Of a stretch of 50,422 nucleotides of DNA, positions 31,371 through 39,945 are shown in pieces. The translations under genes and the position numbers were made by a program. The notes below the pieces were generated by a model. It made no database searches and was not told the origin of the DNA. It saw only the letters and a program-made list of their open reading frames with translations. The stretch spans positions 1 to 50,422 of the forward strand of contig DATGZX010000385.1 of NCBI GenBank assembly GCA_035296965.1, in the 5' to 3' direction. The stretch comes from DATGZX01 sp035296965. GTDB lineage: Bacteria > Planctomycetota > Planctomycetia > Gemmatales > Gemmataceae. The first letter of the stretch is position 1, and every line of letters starts with the position of its first letter.

Positions 31371-31884
31371 TCAGGTCCAAGTCCAGGTTGCCCTGCGCTC
31401 CCCATCCCCGTACGCCTGCTGGGATTTCTGGGCGAAATTCTTCGTAGAGCGAGAAGGCTGCCGCCACCAGTTCCTGTGGCGCAAAGCTATGAGCGAGTTG
31501 TTTCATGGCCGAGCGTACTGCGTCGAGGTTGTCGCCGAACTTGCTCTGCAAGTAGCGCTCGACGCTTGCCGGTGCGATGGCCTTATCCCCCTGGACCGCC
31601 CGGATGCCATCGTCGGTGGCGATGGCAGGGAGATTCCTGCCGAGCAGCTCGATCCAGAACTGTTCGCCACGTTTCTTCTCGCGAGCTTTCTTCGCCGTTT
31701 CCTCATGCGGCTTGAAGATGCCAAGCCGACGTCCCTTGGACTGGGCATTGAGCCCGGCGAGGACTTTGCCGAGGGTCAGTGCCTCATCCTTATCGAACCC
31801 GAGCCGTTCCGCGACGACGGCTGCCCAGAGGGTGAGGACCGGCGCTCGATTGATGGAGATCGTGTTGGCTGCCATACCTTTCAT
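31336..31884 (-). CDS. Conserved hypothetical protein
   Basis: This encodes 182 residues. The N-terminal ANTISINRAPVLTLWAAVVA, then ERLGFDKDEALTLGKVLAGL and NAQSKGRRLGIF, form a pattern I associate with a widespread bacterial family of unknown function. The middle has a DDGIRAVQGDKAIAPASVER helix region. It is soluble, with no signal. The ATG at 31884 has no clear ribosome-binding site; an ATG three codons in is the alternative. Its 3' end overlaps the methyltransferase gene by 35 bases on the opposite strand, so the two transcripts may interfere. Confidence 0.72.
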   Translation of the reverse strand: MKGMAANTISINRAPVLTLWAAVVAERLGFDKDEALTLGKVLAGLNAQSKGRRLGIFKPHEETAKKAREKKRGEQFWIELLGRNLPAIATDDGIRAVQGDKAIAPASVERYLQSKFGDNLDAVRSAMKQLAHSFAPQELVAAAFSLYEEFRPEIPAGVRGWGAQGNLDLDLIKRLANQGGAG

Positions 31885-31968
31885 GTTAATCGAAGGATGT
31901 GGCTTATTGAAAGATGACGAGAGCTGGGGACGCGGATGGGTGGTACGGGTGGGCCGTCACTCCTTGTT

Positions 31969-31997
31969 GTGACACGGTCAAGAGACCAGGCCACAAC
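31969..31997. repeat. Dispersed palindrome repeat, minimal copy C
   Basis: GTGACACGGTC followed directly by GAGACCAGGCCACAAC represents only the two outer blocks of the family at 13588-13690, joined without the middle. It looks like an internal deletion, and still forms a partial hairpin. Confidence 0.65.
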
Positions 31998-32017
31998 AAT
32001 GGATTTTGGAGGCGCTA

Positions 32018-32374
32018 TCAGAGAGACCAGATCGCTACAAACGGTGCTCCCAAATTCAGCCCCGCGAAAGAGCCCCCGCCGGGGCCAGCGGCGAGTGACA
32101 GCCCCATCATAACCGCGACGACGGCGCACGTCGCTCCGACCTTAAAACTTATGAGCGCGGTTTTGGCCATGATTTCTTTTGTGCGATCGGGCGAGGCTTC
32201 CTCAGTGGTTTGCGTTTTCCCCGCCTCAAGAGGCCGGTCGCCTTGCCCTTGTTGGGCGATTTGATCCACTAGTTTGCTCGGGTCTTCATCAAGGGGCAGG
32301 AGGGGTTGCGGGCTCGAGCAGCCAGGCGCCAATGCGGCGACTGTCAGCAAAATAGCAGTGGCTGGGCGGAACAT
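32018..32374 (-). CDS. Small lipoprotein with C-terminal hydrophobic segment
   Basis: This encodes 118 residues. The N-terminal MFRPATAILLTVAALAPGCS has a lipobox-like APGC, so the mature protein would be lipidated at Cys19. An acidic middle (PLDEDPSKLVDQIAQQGQGD) is followed by a hydrophobic stretch TALISFKVGATCAVVAVMMG, which may be a second membrane segment. No family is recognised. It may be an envelope protein of unknown role. Confidence 0.72.
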   Translation of the reverse strand: MFRPATAILLTVAALAPGCSSPQPLLPLDEDPSKLVDQIAQQGQGDRPLEAGKTQTTEEASPDRTKEIMAKTALISFKVGATCAVVAVMMGLSLAAGPGGGSFAGLNLGAPFVAIWSL

Positions 32375-32521
32375 CTCTCTGACCCAATTTGGTTGGAAGG
32401 CGGAACCGATAAGGTCCGCACATAAACTGGCGGGGATTAGCCGTCAAGTGCATTTTGTTGTCTCGAGTTGCCCAGCTTCGCCAGACTCGCGCGGTATGAG
32501 GCCTTGCTGAACCGGTATCCT

Positions 32522-32893
32522 CTAGAAGGGATCGGGTGGCAATTCCTCCTCCTTTGGTATCCTGCGGTGCTTTTCAACGAAGTCCGCCATGGTTTCCAGG
32601 TAAGCTAATTGTTCCTTGAATTCCTTGCTGCCAGCCGCGGCAGTGAGCATGCCGTAGGCGCCGAGTTGCTGCAGCTCGGTTGGCGTTGGCATGCGGTCGT
32701 TCACCTTAATGAATTCGATGAGCCGGCGAATGCGGGCCAGGAATTTCAGGGCGCTTGCCTGCTGTCGATCGGTGCTCAGGAATCCTCTCTCCGTGGCGTG
32801 TGCTTCACATAGATTCCGTTCGACAGTTATTTCGTCCGTTTGGACCTCCGTTATGTGGGCCACCGCCAGGGCGTCGCAAAAGGCACACTTCAT
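32522..32893 (-). CDS. McsA-like zinc-binding protein
   Basis: This encodes 123 residues. ATG at 32893 is favoured, since GGAG lies nine bases upstream; a longer frame to 33022 runs into palindromic repeat D. The start MKCAFCDALAVAHITEVQTD, then NLCEAHATERGFL, is the paired CxxC / CxxxH metal site seen in McsA-type activators and related UvrB-motif proteins. The remainder is a helical segment ending KHRRIPKEEELPPDPF. McsA proteins help arginine kinases and protein quality control in Firmicutes; no McsB gene is visible here, so the role is open. The full McsA length is greater. Confidence 0.7.
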   Translation of the reverse strand: MKCAFCDALAVAHITEVQTDEITVERNLCEAHATERGFLSTDRQQASALKFLARIRRLIEFIKVNDRMPTPTELQQLGAYGMLTAAAGSKEFKEQLAYLETMADFVEKHRRIPKEEELPPDPF

Positions 32894-33266
32894 ATCAGCG
32901 TCTCCTACTAACCGCTCGGTACTGCAGCCCTCGCAACTGACCAGCCTACAGCGCTGGAGAAAAGTGGGCAATTGACATCGAAGGTCAGACTCTGTCGTGG
33001 CATGGTCTCCTGACCGTGACACGGCCCCCGACCGCAGGTCTCCCTAAGTAAAAGGAGATTCGTGTTCGAGCGAGTGGCTTGGTCAGGAGACCAGGCCACA
33101 ACACACGCGAGACCAGGCCACAACAGGAGGAAGCCCAGGCCACAACACGAATGTTGGTTTGGATTTTCTGCGGTCCCAATGTTAAGATGACGCTAGCTTG
33201 CTAAACCCCCGAGGTAGGTCCGGCCCCGCCATCGCCAGTTTCGGTTTCCTCTTGAGAGCAATAATA
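32894..33266. other. Intergenic region occupied by repeat copy D
   Basis: This separates two divergent genes. About 150 of its 373 bases are palindromic repeat copy D and its 22-base triplication. No other gene is seen. Confidence 0.5.
32996..33148. repeat. Dispersed palindrome repeat, copy D with 22-base triplication
   Basis: This is the longest copy of the family (compare 13588-13690). It holds the TGGTCTCCTGACCGTG block, a GGTCTCC/GGAGA hairpin and the GTGGCTTGGTCAGGAGACC block. The tail CCAGGCCACAACA then recurs at 33091, 33113 and 33135, exactly 22 bases apart, a tandem triplication of the right end. The spacing is too short and the interval sequences too unstructured for a CRISPR. Confidence 0.8.
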
Positions 33267-34619
33267 ATGCGTTCACACGCTCCCGCAGCCGCCCTGCACA
33301 GACCGCTGTCGCGGCGCAGTTTTCTGCAGATTGGCAGCCTGGGCATCGCGGGCCTCACGCTGCCGCAGCTCTTGAAAGCAGAGACGGCCATTGGGACTCG
33401 GTCGTCGGCCAAGTCGATCATTCTCATCTACCTGGTCGGCGGACCGCCGCATCAGGACATGTTCGACCTGAAACCGCAGGCACCCAAGGAGATAGCCGGG
33501 CCCTGGCGGCCGATCGCGACCAACGTCACCGGCATCCAGATCTGCGAGGCTTTCCCGCGGCTGGCGCGGATCATGGATAAGCTTGTGGTAGTGCGCTCCC
33601 TGGTCGGCAATCAAAGCGATCACGATGCAACTCAGGTTTACAACGGGCACCATCCACGCAAGCCGACTCCTGCCGGCGGTTGGCCCCAGCTCGGCTCCGC
33701 GGTGGCGAAGTTGCAAGGCGCTGTCGATCCTGCCATGCCGCCTTTCATCAGCCTCTGCTACACGTGCACGCATGGGCCATACAACGAGCCCGGCCCCGGC
33801 TTCCTCGGACCGTCGTATGCGCCCTTTCGGCCCATGGGGCCGTCGCGCGACGATATGGTGCTCCGCGGCATCACGATGGACGGGCTTGGCGATCGCAAGA
33901 GCTTGCTGCGCAGTTTCGATAGCATCCGCCGCGATATTGAAACCGCCGGCATGATGAACGGGATGGATCACTTCACCGAGCAAGCCTTCGGGCTGCTCAC
34001 GTCGTCGCGCCTGGCGAACGCCTTGGATCTGTCTCGCGAAGACCCGCGCGTGGTGGCCCGCTACGGCACCGGCAATCCCAAGATCTTTATGGACGACAAC
34101 GGCGCCCCGCGCCTGCCGCAAAGCCTGCTCATGGCCCGCCGGCTCATCGAAGCTGGCGCGCGCGTCGTCACGCTCAATTACAGCAAATGGGACTGGCACG
34201 GCGGCGCCAACAACAGCATCTTCAAACGGGAAGGCGAGGATTTCCCGCCGTTCGATCAGTGCGTCAGCGCTCTTGTCGAGGACTTGCAGCAGCGCGGCCT
34301 CGATCAGGATTGCACGGTGGTCGTGATGGGTGAGTTCGGCCGGACGCCCAAGATCAGCGACCAGGTGGGCCGCGATCATTGGCCGCAGGTGAACTGTGCC
34401 CTCCTGGCGGGCGGCGGCATGAAAACAGGCCAGGTGATCGGTGCGACAGACAAAATTGCCGGTGAGGCAGCGGCCCGGCCCGTCACGTTTGCAGAGCTGT
34501 TCGCCACGCTGTACCACAATCTCGGTATCAACGCGGATCGAACTACCACTCAAGATCTGAACGGCCGGCCGCAATACCTAGTGGAAGACCAGGCCCAACC
34601 GCTGAAGGAACTCGTCTAG
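33267..34619 (+). CDS. DUF1501 family Tat-exported protein
   Basis: This encodes 450 residues from ATG 33267; an in-frame TTG upstream at 33198 is unlikely. The start has PLSRRSFLQIGSLGIAGLTL, a twin-arginine signal. DUF1501 blocks include ILIYLVGGPPHQDMFDLKPQ and VVVMGEFGRTPKISDQVGRD, with RDHWPQVNCALLAGGGMKTG towards the end. The fold is sulfatase/alkaline-phosphatase-like and the activity unproven. It lies upstream of the PSCyt1/DUF1549/DUF1553 gene on the same strand, the common planctomycete arrangement, but 570 bases and two palindromic elements intervene, so co-transcription is uncertain. Confidence 0.94.
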   Translation: MRSHAPAAALHRPLSRRSFLQIGSLGIAGLTLPQLLKAETAIGTRSSAKSIILIYLVGGPPHQDMFDLKPQAPKEIAGPWRPIATNVTGIQICEAFPRLARIMDKLVVVRSLVGNQSDHDATQVYNGHHPRKPTPAGGWPQLGSAVAKLQGAVDPAMPPFISLCYTCTHGPYNEPGPGFLGPSYAPFRPMGPSRDDMVLRGITMDGLGDRKSLLRSFDSIRRDIETAGMMNGMDHFTEQAFGLLTSSRLANALDLSREDPRVVARYGTGNPKIFMDDNGAPRLPQSLLMARRLIEAGARVVTLNYSKWDWHGGANNSIFKREGEDFPPFDQCVSALVEDLQQRGLDQDCTVVVMGEFGRTPKISDQVGRDHWPQVNCALLAGGGMKTGQVIGATDKIAGEAAARPVTFAELFATLYHNLGINADRTTTQDLNGRPQYLVEDQAQPLKELV

Positions 34620-34650
34620 TTCTCCCTTGTTCCAGTGCTCCCTCCTGGAG

Positions 34651-34759
34651 AGCCTGCTGAAAAAGGGGTCAGACCCCTTCCACGAATGGCGACAGATCCC
34701 CAAGAAAGCGGGAAATCAGTGAGGCTTCGTAGGGGGTCAGACCCCTTTTTCAGCAGGCT
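34651..34759. repeat. REPIN-like element: two 27-base inverted arms
   Basis: Arms 34651-34677 and 34733-34759 are reverse complements apart from one mismatch. Each arm contains the self-complementary GGGGTCAGACCCC next to an A-run or T-run, so the whole is a palindrome of palindromes with a 55-base centre. This is the layout of REPINs, which are mobilised by TnpA-REP (RAYT) enzymes. No RAYT gene is in the window. Confidence 0.75.
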
Positions 34760-35062
34760 GAGTCGGCACAAAGCTTGACTCTTCCGCTGTCTTCGCACAC
34801 TATGATGAGGAATGACCTGGCTGGCGTTGCCTCACGCGCCGTCCCGCTCGTGACCAAAGCGGTTCGCGATGCTGCTCGCCAGGCCGACCACCCCACCCGA
34901 CACGCTCGCCCGCTGGTCGCCACCTATGCTTCGCCATTCCTCAATCGTCTGCCCCTGCTCCAGCGCTCGCCTGACGAGAATGGCTGCACCGGCAACTGCC
35001 GCATTATCGCGAACTCCAGTTAGGCGAGGTGCAGGTAATAATCTCGCCTCGCTCCCGCTTCA

Positions 35063-35134
35063 GGGGAGAGGGGTCGGGGGTGAGGGGGACGAACGATCCC
35101 CGGCCAAGACCCCTCACCCCCGACCCCTCTCCCC
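35063..35134. repeat. Perfect 25-bp inverted repeat
   Basis: GGGGAGAGGGGTCGGGGGTG and five more bases at 35063-35087 are perfectly inverted at 35110-35134 around a 22-base loop. This G-rich palindrome is of a type dispersed in many bacterial genomes, often translated as spurious PLSPEYRGEG-like peptides. It shows that the open frame upstream of 35190 is non-coding. Confidence 0.85.
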
Positions 35135-35189
35135 GGAGTACCGGGGCGAGGGGAGAGCAATTGCCATCGCTCGCCTAAATGGAGTTGGG

Positions 35190-38100
35190 TTGCTGAGGGG
35201 TTGGCTGTGCGTGGTTGTTTTCGCCTGTGTTTGCGCGGCAACGGCGCCGGCACGGGAAGCGCCGCCCGTCCTCAACTTCGATCACGATATCCAGCCGATC
35301 CTGGTTCGCTGCGTCCAGTGCCACGGCCCGGGCAAGGCGAAGGCTGGCTTGCGGCTGAACGACCGGAATGGCGCGACGGCTGTCCTGGATTCCGGCAATC
35401 GCGCGATCGTGCCAGGTCATCCCGAACAGAGTGAGCTGCTGCGCCGCGTCAGTTCCTCCGATGTGGCCGAACGCATGCCGCCCAAGGGGAAGCCGCTCAC
35501 AGCGGGCGAGATCGAATTGCTCAGGCGCTGGATTACCGGCGGCGCGGACTGGCCTGCCCACTGGGCCTATCGGCCGCTCGTCAAACCGCCGACGCCCAGA
35601 CCGGCAACCCCAGCGTTTGCGCTCTGGGCGCGCACGCCTATCGATTGCTTCATTCTCGAGAAACTTGCGGAACACGGACTCGCACCCACCCCGGAGGCGG
35701 AGAAACGCACACTCCTGCGCAGGGTGTATTTGGATTTGATTGGTCTGCCGCCCACGCCCGAGGCGATCGCAGCTTTCCTGGCAGATGCTTCGCCGGACGC
35801 CTATGAGCGTGTCGTGGACTGCCTGCTCGCCAGCCCGCATTTCGGCGAGCGCTACGCACGGCACTGGATGGACATCGTCCATTTTGCGGAGACGCACGGC
35901 CACGATCAGGATCGCCCGCGTGACAACGCCTGGCCCTACCGCGACTACCTGATCCATGCATTCAACGCCGACATGCCTTACGCCCGGTTCGTCCGGGAGC
36001 AGGTGGCGGGCGACGTGCTGTTTCCGGCTGACCCGGGAGCCATCGTGGCAACAGGATTCCTCGCCGCTGGGCCGTGGGATGAAAGCTCGCTGCGCGATAT
36101 CCGGGAGGATTCGATCGATCGCGAGATTGGCCGAAACCTCGACCGCGATGACATCGTGACGACCGTGATGAACACCTTTGTCAGCACGACCGTGCATTGC
36201 GCACGCTGCCACGACCACAAGTTCGATCCTATCCGACAGGAAGAGTATTACTCACTCCAGGCGGTATTCGCCGGCATCGACAAGGCCAATCGCCCCTACG
36301 ACCTGGACCCGCGTGTGGCCGACCGCCGCCGGCAGCTAACCGAACACAAGGCCCGACTGTTTGCATTGCGAAGCGCACCGGAATCCAACGCTCCTTCCGG
36401 GAAACCGGACGAACGGCTCGATGCCGCGGTCCAGGCCGAAGTCGCCGCCTGGGAAAAGAGTGTGGCCGCCACTGCCGGCCTGTGGCACGTGCTTGAACCG
36501 ACACAATGCTCGTCCGCCCAGGGAGCAACGCTCACCAGGCAGCCCGATGGTTCTATCTTGTCCAGCGGCAAACGACCCGAGCGGGACACGTACACGGTCG
36601 TGGCTCACACGGATCTGCAAGGGATCACCGGCATCCGGCTGGAGGTATTGACCGACGCCAGTTTGCCACACCACGGTCCCGGCCGGCAAGACAACGGCAA
36701 CCTGCATCTGAACGAGTTTGCAGCCACGGCCGCCCCGCGGGACAACCCGGCGGCCGCGAAACCACTCGCGTGGCAATCGGCCAGGTCGGACTTCGATCAG
36801 GAAGGCTGGGCAATCGGCAGCGCCATCGACGGCAATCCAGCCACTGCATGGGGCATCTACCCGAACGTGGGCAAGCCGCACCGCGCTGTCTTTATGCTCC
36901 GCGAGCCCCTCAGCTATCGTGGTTCAGTCCTGACTTTCAAACTGCAGCAAACGCACGGCGGCGGTCACCTCATTGGCCGGCTGCGCCTCTCGATTACGAC
37001 TGCTCCTCAGCCCGCGGTTGCCGAAGCGTTGCCTGCCGCCATCGCCGCCATCCTCAATGTCCCCTTCTCCGGGAGAACCGACCGTCAGCGCGCCGATCTG
37101 GGCGGTTATTACCTGGAGCAGAAGATCGAGCGCGAGCTAGCCGGACTACCCGCTCAGCACCTGGTCTATTGCGGCACGCGCACGTTCGCGCCCGACGTCT
37201 CATTCGCACCGGCCAAGGCGCCGCGCGCGATCCACTTGCTCAAACGTGGCGACGTCCGCACGCCCGGCCCCCTCGTTCAACCAGGAACGCTGTCCTGCCT
37301 GCCGAGTCTCGCACACAGTTTTTCACTTTCCGACCCAAGCGATGAGGGCAGCCGGCGGGCGGCCCTGGCGAGCTGGCTGGTCGATCCGCGCAATGGCCTC
37401 TTCTGGCGGTCGATCGTCAATCGGCTCTGGCAGTATCATTTCGGCCGCGGTCTGGTCGATACTCCCAATGATTTTGGCCGGATGGGGACGACGCCTTCGC
37501 ACCCCGAGCTGCTCGACTGGCTCGCACTCGCTCTCCAAGAAAACGGCGGCTCGCTGAAGCAACTGCAGCGCATGATCGTGACGAGCGCGGTATACCGGCA
37601 ATCGTGCAAGCATAACCCCGCTTTTGCGGAGATCGACGCCGACAATCGCTACCTCTGGCGGATGAATCGCCACCGCCTCGACGCCGAGTCGATCCACGAT
37701 GCTGTCTTGCAGATATCCGGGAAGCTCGATGTGGCGATGGGAGGTCCATCCGTGAAGCAATTCATTCAAACGCCCGGCGTCCATGTGACGCCCAACGTGG
37801 ATTACGTCAATTTCGACCCGGACGACCGCGCTCAATATCGCCGGAGTATCTACCGTTTCATCTTCCGCACGCTGCCTGACCCGTTCATGGAATCGCTCGA
37901 TTGTCCAGACGGCTCGCAGCTCGCTCCCGTGCGCGGCGCCTCGATCACGGCGTTGCAAGCCCTGTCGATGCTGAATGACAAGGTCATCGTCCGCCAGAGC
38001 GAGCACATTGCCGCGCGCGCCGCGGCGCAGACGCCCGATCGAGAAAAAGAAGTAACGCTCCTTTATCAGTGGATCCTGGGACGTGAGCCGACGGCGAAGG

Positions 38101-38195
38101 AGATACAAGCCGTGAGCGGTTACGCTCGCCAGCATGGCCTCGCCAACGCCTGCCGGGTGCTGCTCAACAGCAACGAGTTTGTCTTCGTGGACTGA
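35190..38195 (+). CDS. PSCyt1-DUF1549-DUF1553 exported haem protein
   Basis: This encodes 1001 residues from a TTG at 35190, chosen because GGAG precedes it by five bases and MLRGWLCVVVFACVCAATAP is a good signal peptide. The frame is open further left only through a palindromic repeat. The PSCyt1 haem-c domain has CVQCH (Cys41, Cys44, His45), with MPP at 96-98 a candidate axial ligand. DUF1549 follows from about residue 150 (FILEKLAEHGLAPTPEAEKR), with a second CxxCH (HCARCHDHKFDP). A laminin-G-like middle is followed by DUF1553 from about 700 to the end. These planctomycete proteins are exported and often paired with DUF1501 proteins; the substrate is unknown, though roles in polysaccharide or redox processes are suggested. 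Confidence 0.9.
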   Translation: MLRGWLCVVVFACVCAATAPAREAPPVLNFDHDIQPILVRCVQCHGPGKAKAGLRLNDRNGATAVLDSGNRAIVPGHPEQSELLRRVSSSDVAERMPPKGKPLTAGEIELLRRWITGGADWPAHWAYRPLVKPPTPRPATPAFALWARTPIDCFILEKLAEHGLAPTPEAEKRTLLRRVYLDLIGLPPTPEAIAAFLADASPDAYERVVDCLLASPHFGERYARHWMDIVHFAETHGHDQDRPRDNAWPYRDYLIHAFNADMPYARFVREQVAGDVLFPADPGAIVATGFLAAGPWDESSLRDIREDSIDREIGRNLDRDDIVTTVMNTFVSTTVHCARCHDHKFDPIRQEEYYSLQAVFAGIDKANRPYDLDPRVADRRRQLTEHKARLFALRSAPESNAPSGKPDERLDAAVQAEVAAWEKSVAATAGLWHVLEPTQCSSAQGATLTRQPDGSILSSGKRPERDTYTVVAHTDLQGITGIRLEVLTDASLPHHGPGRQDNGNLHLNEFAATAAPRDNPAAAKPLAWQSARSDFDQEGWAIGSAIDGNPATAWGIYPNVGKPHRAVFMLREPLSYRGSVLTFKLQQTHGGGHLIGRLRLSITTAPQPAVAEALPAAIAAILNVPFSGRTDRQRADLGGYYLEQKIERELAGLPAQHLVYCGTRTFAPDVSFAPAKAPRAIHLLKRGDVRTPGPLVQPGTLSCLPSLAHSFSLSDPSDEGSRRAALASWLVDPRNGLFWRSIVNRLWQYHFGRGLVDTPNDFGRMGTTPSHPELLDWLALALQENGGSLKQLQRMIVTSAVYRQSCKHNPAFAEIDADNRYLWRMNRHRLDAESIHDAVLQISGKLDVAMGGPSVKQFIQTPGVHVTPNVDYVNFDPDDRAQYRRSIYRFIFRTLPDPFMESLDCPDGSQLAPVRGASITALQALSMLNDKVIVRQSEHIAARAAAQTPDREKEVTLLYQWILGREPTAKEIQAVSGYARQHGLANACRVLLNSNEFVFVD

Positions 38196-38216
38196 ATGAC
38201 CGTGCGGGATTTGGCT

Positions 38217-38256
38217 GTAGGTCAGGTTTCCAACCTGACCGGACAGATTGGAAATC
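38217..38256. repeat. Direct repeat with hairpin, copy 1
   Basis: This is about 40 bases, nearly identical to 39850-39890. It contains GTCAGGTT-TCC-AACCTGAC, a perfect 8-bp hairpin (38221-38239). With copy 2 it brackets the DUF1501 gene at 38309-39775, as a terminator pair or as flanks of a mobile segment. Confidence 0.75.
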
Positions 38257-38308
38257 TATCCTACGCAGGTACCGAACCAAGTAGGGTGAAATAGCGGAGA
38301 AACCGAAC

Positions 38309-39775
38309 ATGCCAACACAGCCGCCATCTCAAGGGCCGGGGTTTTCAGTCGCCTCCCGCGGATTCTCTCGTCGCGATTTCCTCTGGCAAACCGGCGGCGG
38401 TCTCGGCGGCGTGGCGCTGGCCTGGATGCTGGGCGAAGGCAAAGCGCTGGCGGATTCTCCGCGGCCGCGACCGGAGTGGAACGGCGGATTACACCACCCG
38501 GCGAAAGTACGGCGCATCGTTCAGCTCTTCATGAACGGCGGCGTCAGCCAGATGGACACGTTCGACTACAAGCCCGAGCTGATCAAACGGCACGGACAAA
38601 AAGTCGATTTCGGCATCAAGGCGGCCGTCACCAGCACGCCGGGCGCCGTCATGAAGTCGCCCTTCGAATGGAAGCAGCATGGCAAATGCGGCCGCTGGGT
38701 CAGCAGTGTTTTCCCGCAGCTGGCCGGCTGCGTGGATGACCTGGCATTCCTGATGGCGATGGCGTCGAAGACGAATGTCCACGGCCCCGCCAGCTACATG
38801 CAGAACACCGGTTTCGTGCTGCCCGGCTTCCCCTGCATGGGCGCGTGGATTTCCTATGGGCTGGGCAACCTGAGCGACAACCTGCCCGCGTTCGTGGTGT
38901 TGCCCGACCAACGCGGCCTGCCCTACAACCAATCCGGGAATTTCTCCTCGGGCTTCTTGCCCATGGCCCACCAGGGCGTGGTCATTCGCCCTAATGCCCC
39001 GATTCCTATCCCAAACCTGCTGCCACCGAAATCTGCCCGGGAGATCACGGCGCAGAGCGAGTCGGATGGGTTGGCCTTACTCCATGCATTGAACGAAGAC
39101 CACCTTCAGCAAAACCCAGGCGATTCCCGGCTGGAATCGCGCATCGCCTCTTACGAGTTGGCCGCACGGATGCAATTGAGTGCACCCGAAGTGCTCGACG
39201 TCTCCCACGAGACGGAGCCGACCCGCCAGCTATACGGCCTCAATGACAAGCCGACCGCCGACTTTGGCCGAAACTGTCTCATCGCCCGGCGGATGTTGGA
39301 GCGTGGCGTCCGATTCGTGCAGGTCTGGAGCGGGATGGGAGGTCCCAAGAACAACTGGGACAATCATGCGGACATCAAGAGCGAACTCCCCTACATCGCG
39401 CGCACCGTCGATCGGCCCATCGCAGCGCTTCTCAAGGACCTGAAGCAGCGGGGCCTGCTGGAAGACACGCTGGTTGTCTGGACGACGGAGTTTGGCCGCA
39501 TGCCGTTCACCCAGGGCGCCACGGGCCGCGATCACAACGGCGGCACCTTCGTCACCTGGCTGGCGGGAGCGGGGGTCAAGGGCGGAGTGAGCTACGGGCA
39601 AAGCGACGAATTCAGCTACCAGACCACGAGTGGCCAAACCTACTGCTACGATCTCCACGCCACGATCCTGCACCTCTTAGGCATCGATCACGAAAAGCTG
39701 ACCTTCCGCCACAACGGTATCGACCGCCGGCTGACTGACGTGCATGGGCATGTGGTGCGCGAAATCTTGGCCTGA
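38309..39775 (+). CDS. DUF1501 family Tat-exported protein
   Basis: This encodes 488 residues, with GGAGAAACCG upstream. RGFSRRDFLWQTGGGLGGVA is a twin-arginine signal. The DUF1501 core includes RRIVQLFMNGGVSQMDTFDY, LLPPKSAREITAQSESDGLA and LVVWTTEFGRMPFTQGATGR. It differs clearly from the 33267 gene, so the two represent separate subfamilies flanking the DUF1549/DUF1553 gene. The last subfamily, with the MDTFDYKPEL string, is the one most often partnered with DUF1553 proteins. It is bracketed by two 40-base direct repeats. Confidence 0.94.
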   Translation: MPTQPPSQGPGFSVASRGFSRRDFLWQTGGGLGGVALAWMLGEGKALADSPRPRPEWNGGLHHPAKVRRIVQLFMNGGVSQMDTFDYKPELIKRHGQKVDFGIKAAVTSTPGAVMKSPFEWKQHGKCGRWVSSVFPQLAGCVDDLAFLMAMASKTNVHGPASYMQNTGFVLPGFPCMGAWISYGLGNLSDNLPAFVVLPDQRGLPYNQSGNFSSGFLPMAHQGVVIRPNAPIPIPNLLPPKSAREITAQSESDGLALLHALNEDHLQQNPGDSRLESRIASYELAARMQLSAPEVLDVSHETEPTRQLYGLNDKPTADFGRNCLIARRMLERGVRFVQVWSGMGGPKNNWDNHADIKSELPYIARTVDRPIAALLKDLKQRGLLEDTLVVWTTEFGRMPFTQGATGRDHNGGTFVTWLAGAGVKGGVSYGQSDEFSYQTTSGQTYCYDLHATILHLLGIDHEKLTFRHNGIDRRLTDVHGHVVREILA

Positions 39776-39849
39776 TTACCGCCCCGTCGACAGGCTACGC
39801 AAAAAACCAAGAACCCCGCTCGCCAATGAGGACCATGCTGAAGCCGGCG

Positions 39850-39890
39850 GTAGGTCAGGTTTCCAACCTGACTGGACAGACTGGGAAATC
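39850..39890. repeat. Direct repeat with hairpin, copy 2
   Basis: This is the partner of 38217-38256 with a few substitutions. The internal 8-bp hairpin (39854-39872) is intact. It lies 75 bases after the DUF1501 stop. Confidence 0.75.
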
Positions 39891-39945
39891 CGTTCCACCC
39901 CGCACTCAAATCAAGAGCGGTGATGTAAGCCGCCATTGAGTGACA

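Larger units (their letters stand above)
34620..35189. other. 570-base intergenic region with two palindromic elements
   Basis: Two inverted-repeat elements (34651-34759, 35063-35134) lie here. An open frame runs through the second into the PSCyt1 gene, but its first 100 codons are repeat-derived and not credible. I see no other gene. Confidence 0.5.

Noticed and set aside
33091..33147. Possible CRISPR array from three evenly spaced repeats
   Set aside because: The units are 22 bases in total with only about 13 shared bases, so there is no room for spacers. They are a tandem triplication at the end of a palindromic element. No cas gene is nearby.
33273..34574. 433-codon minus-strand frame opposite the DUF1501 gene
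   Set aside because: Shadow frame; the sense strand has a Tat signal and DUF1501 blocks.
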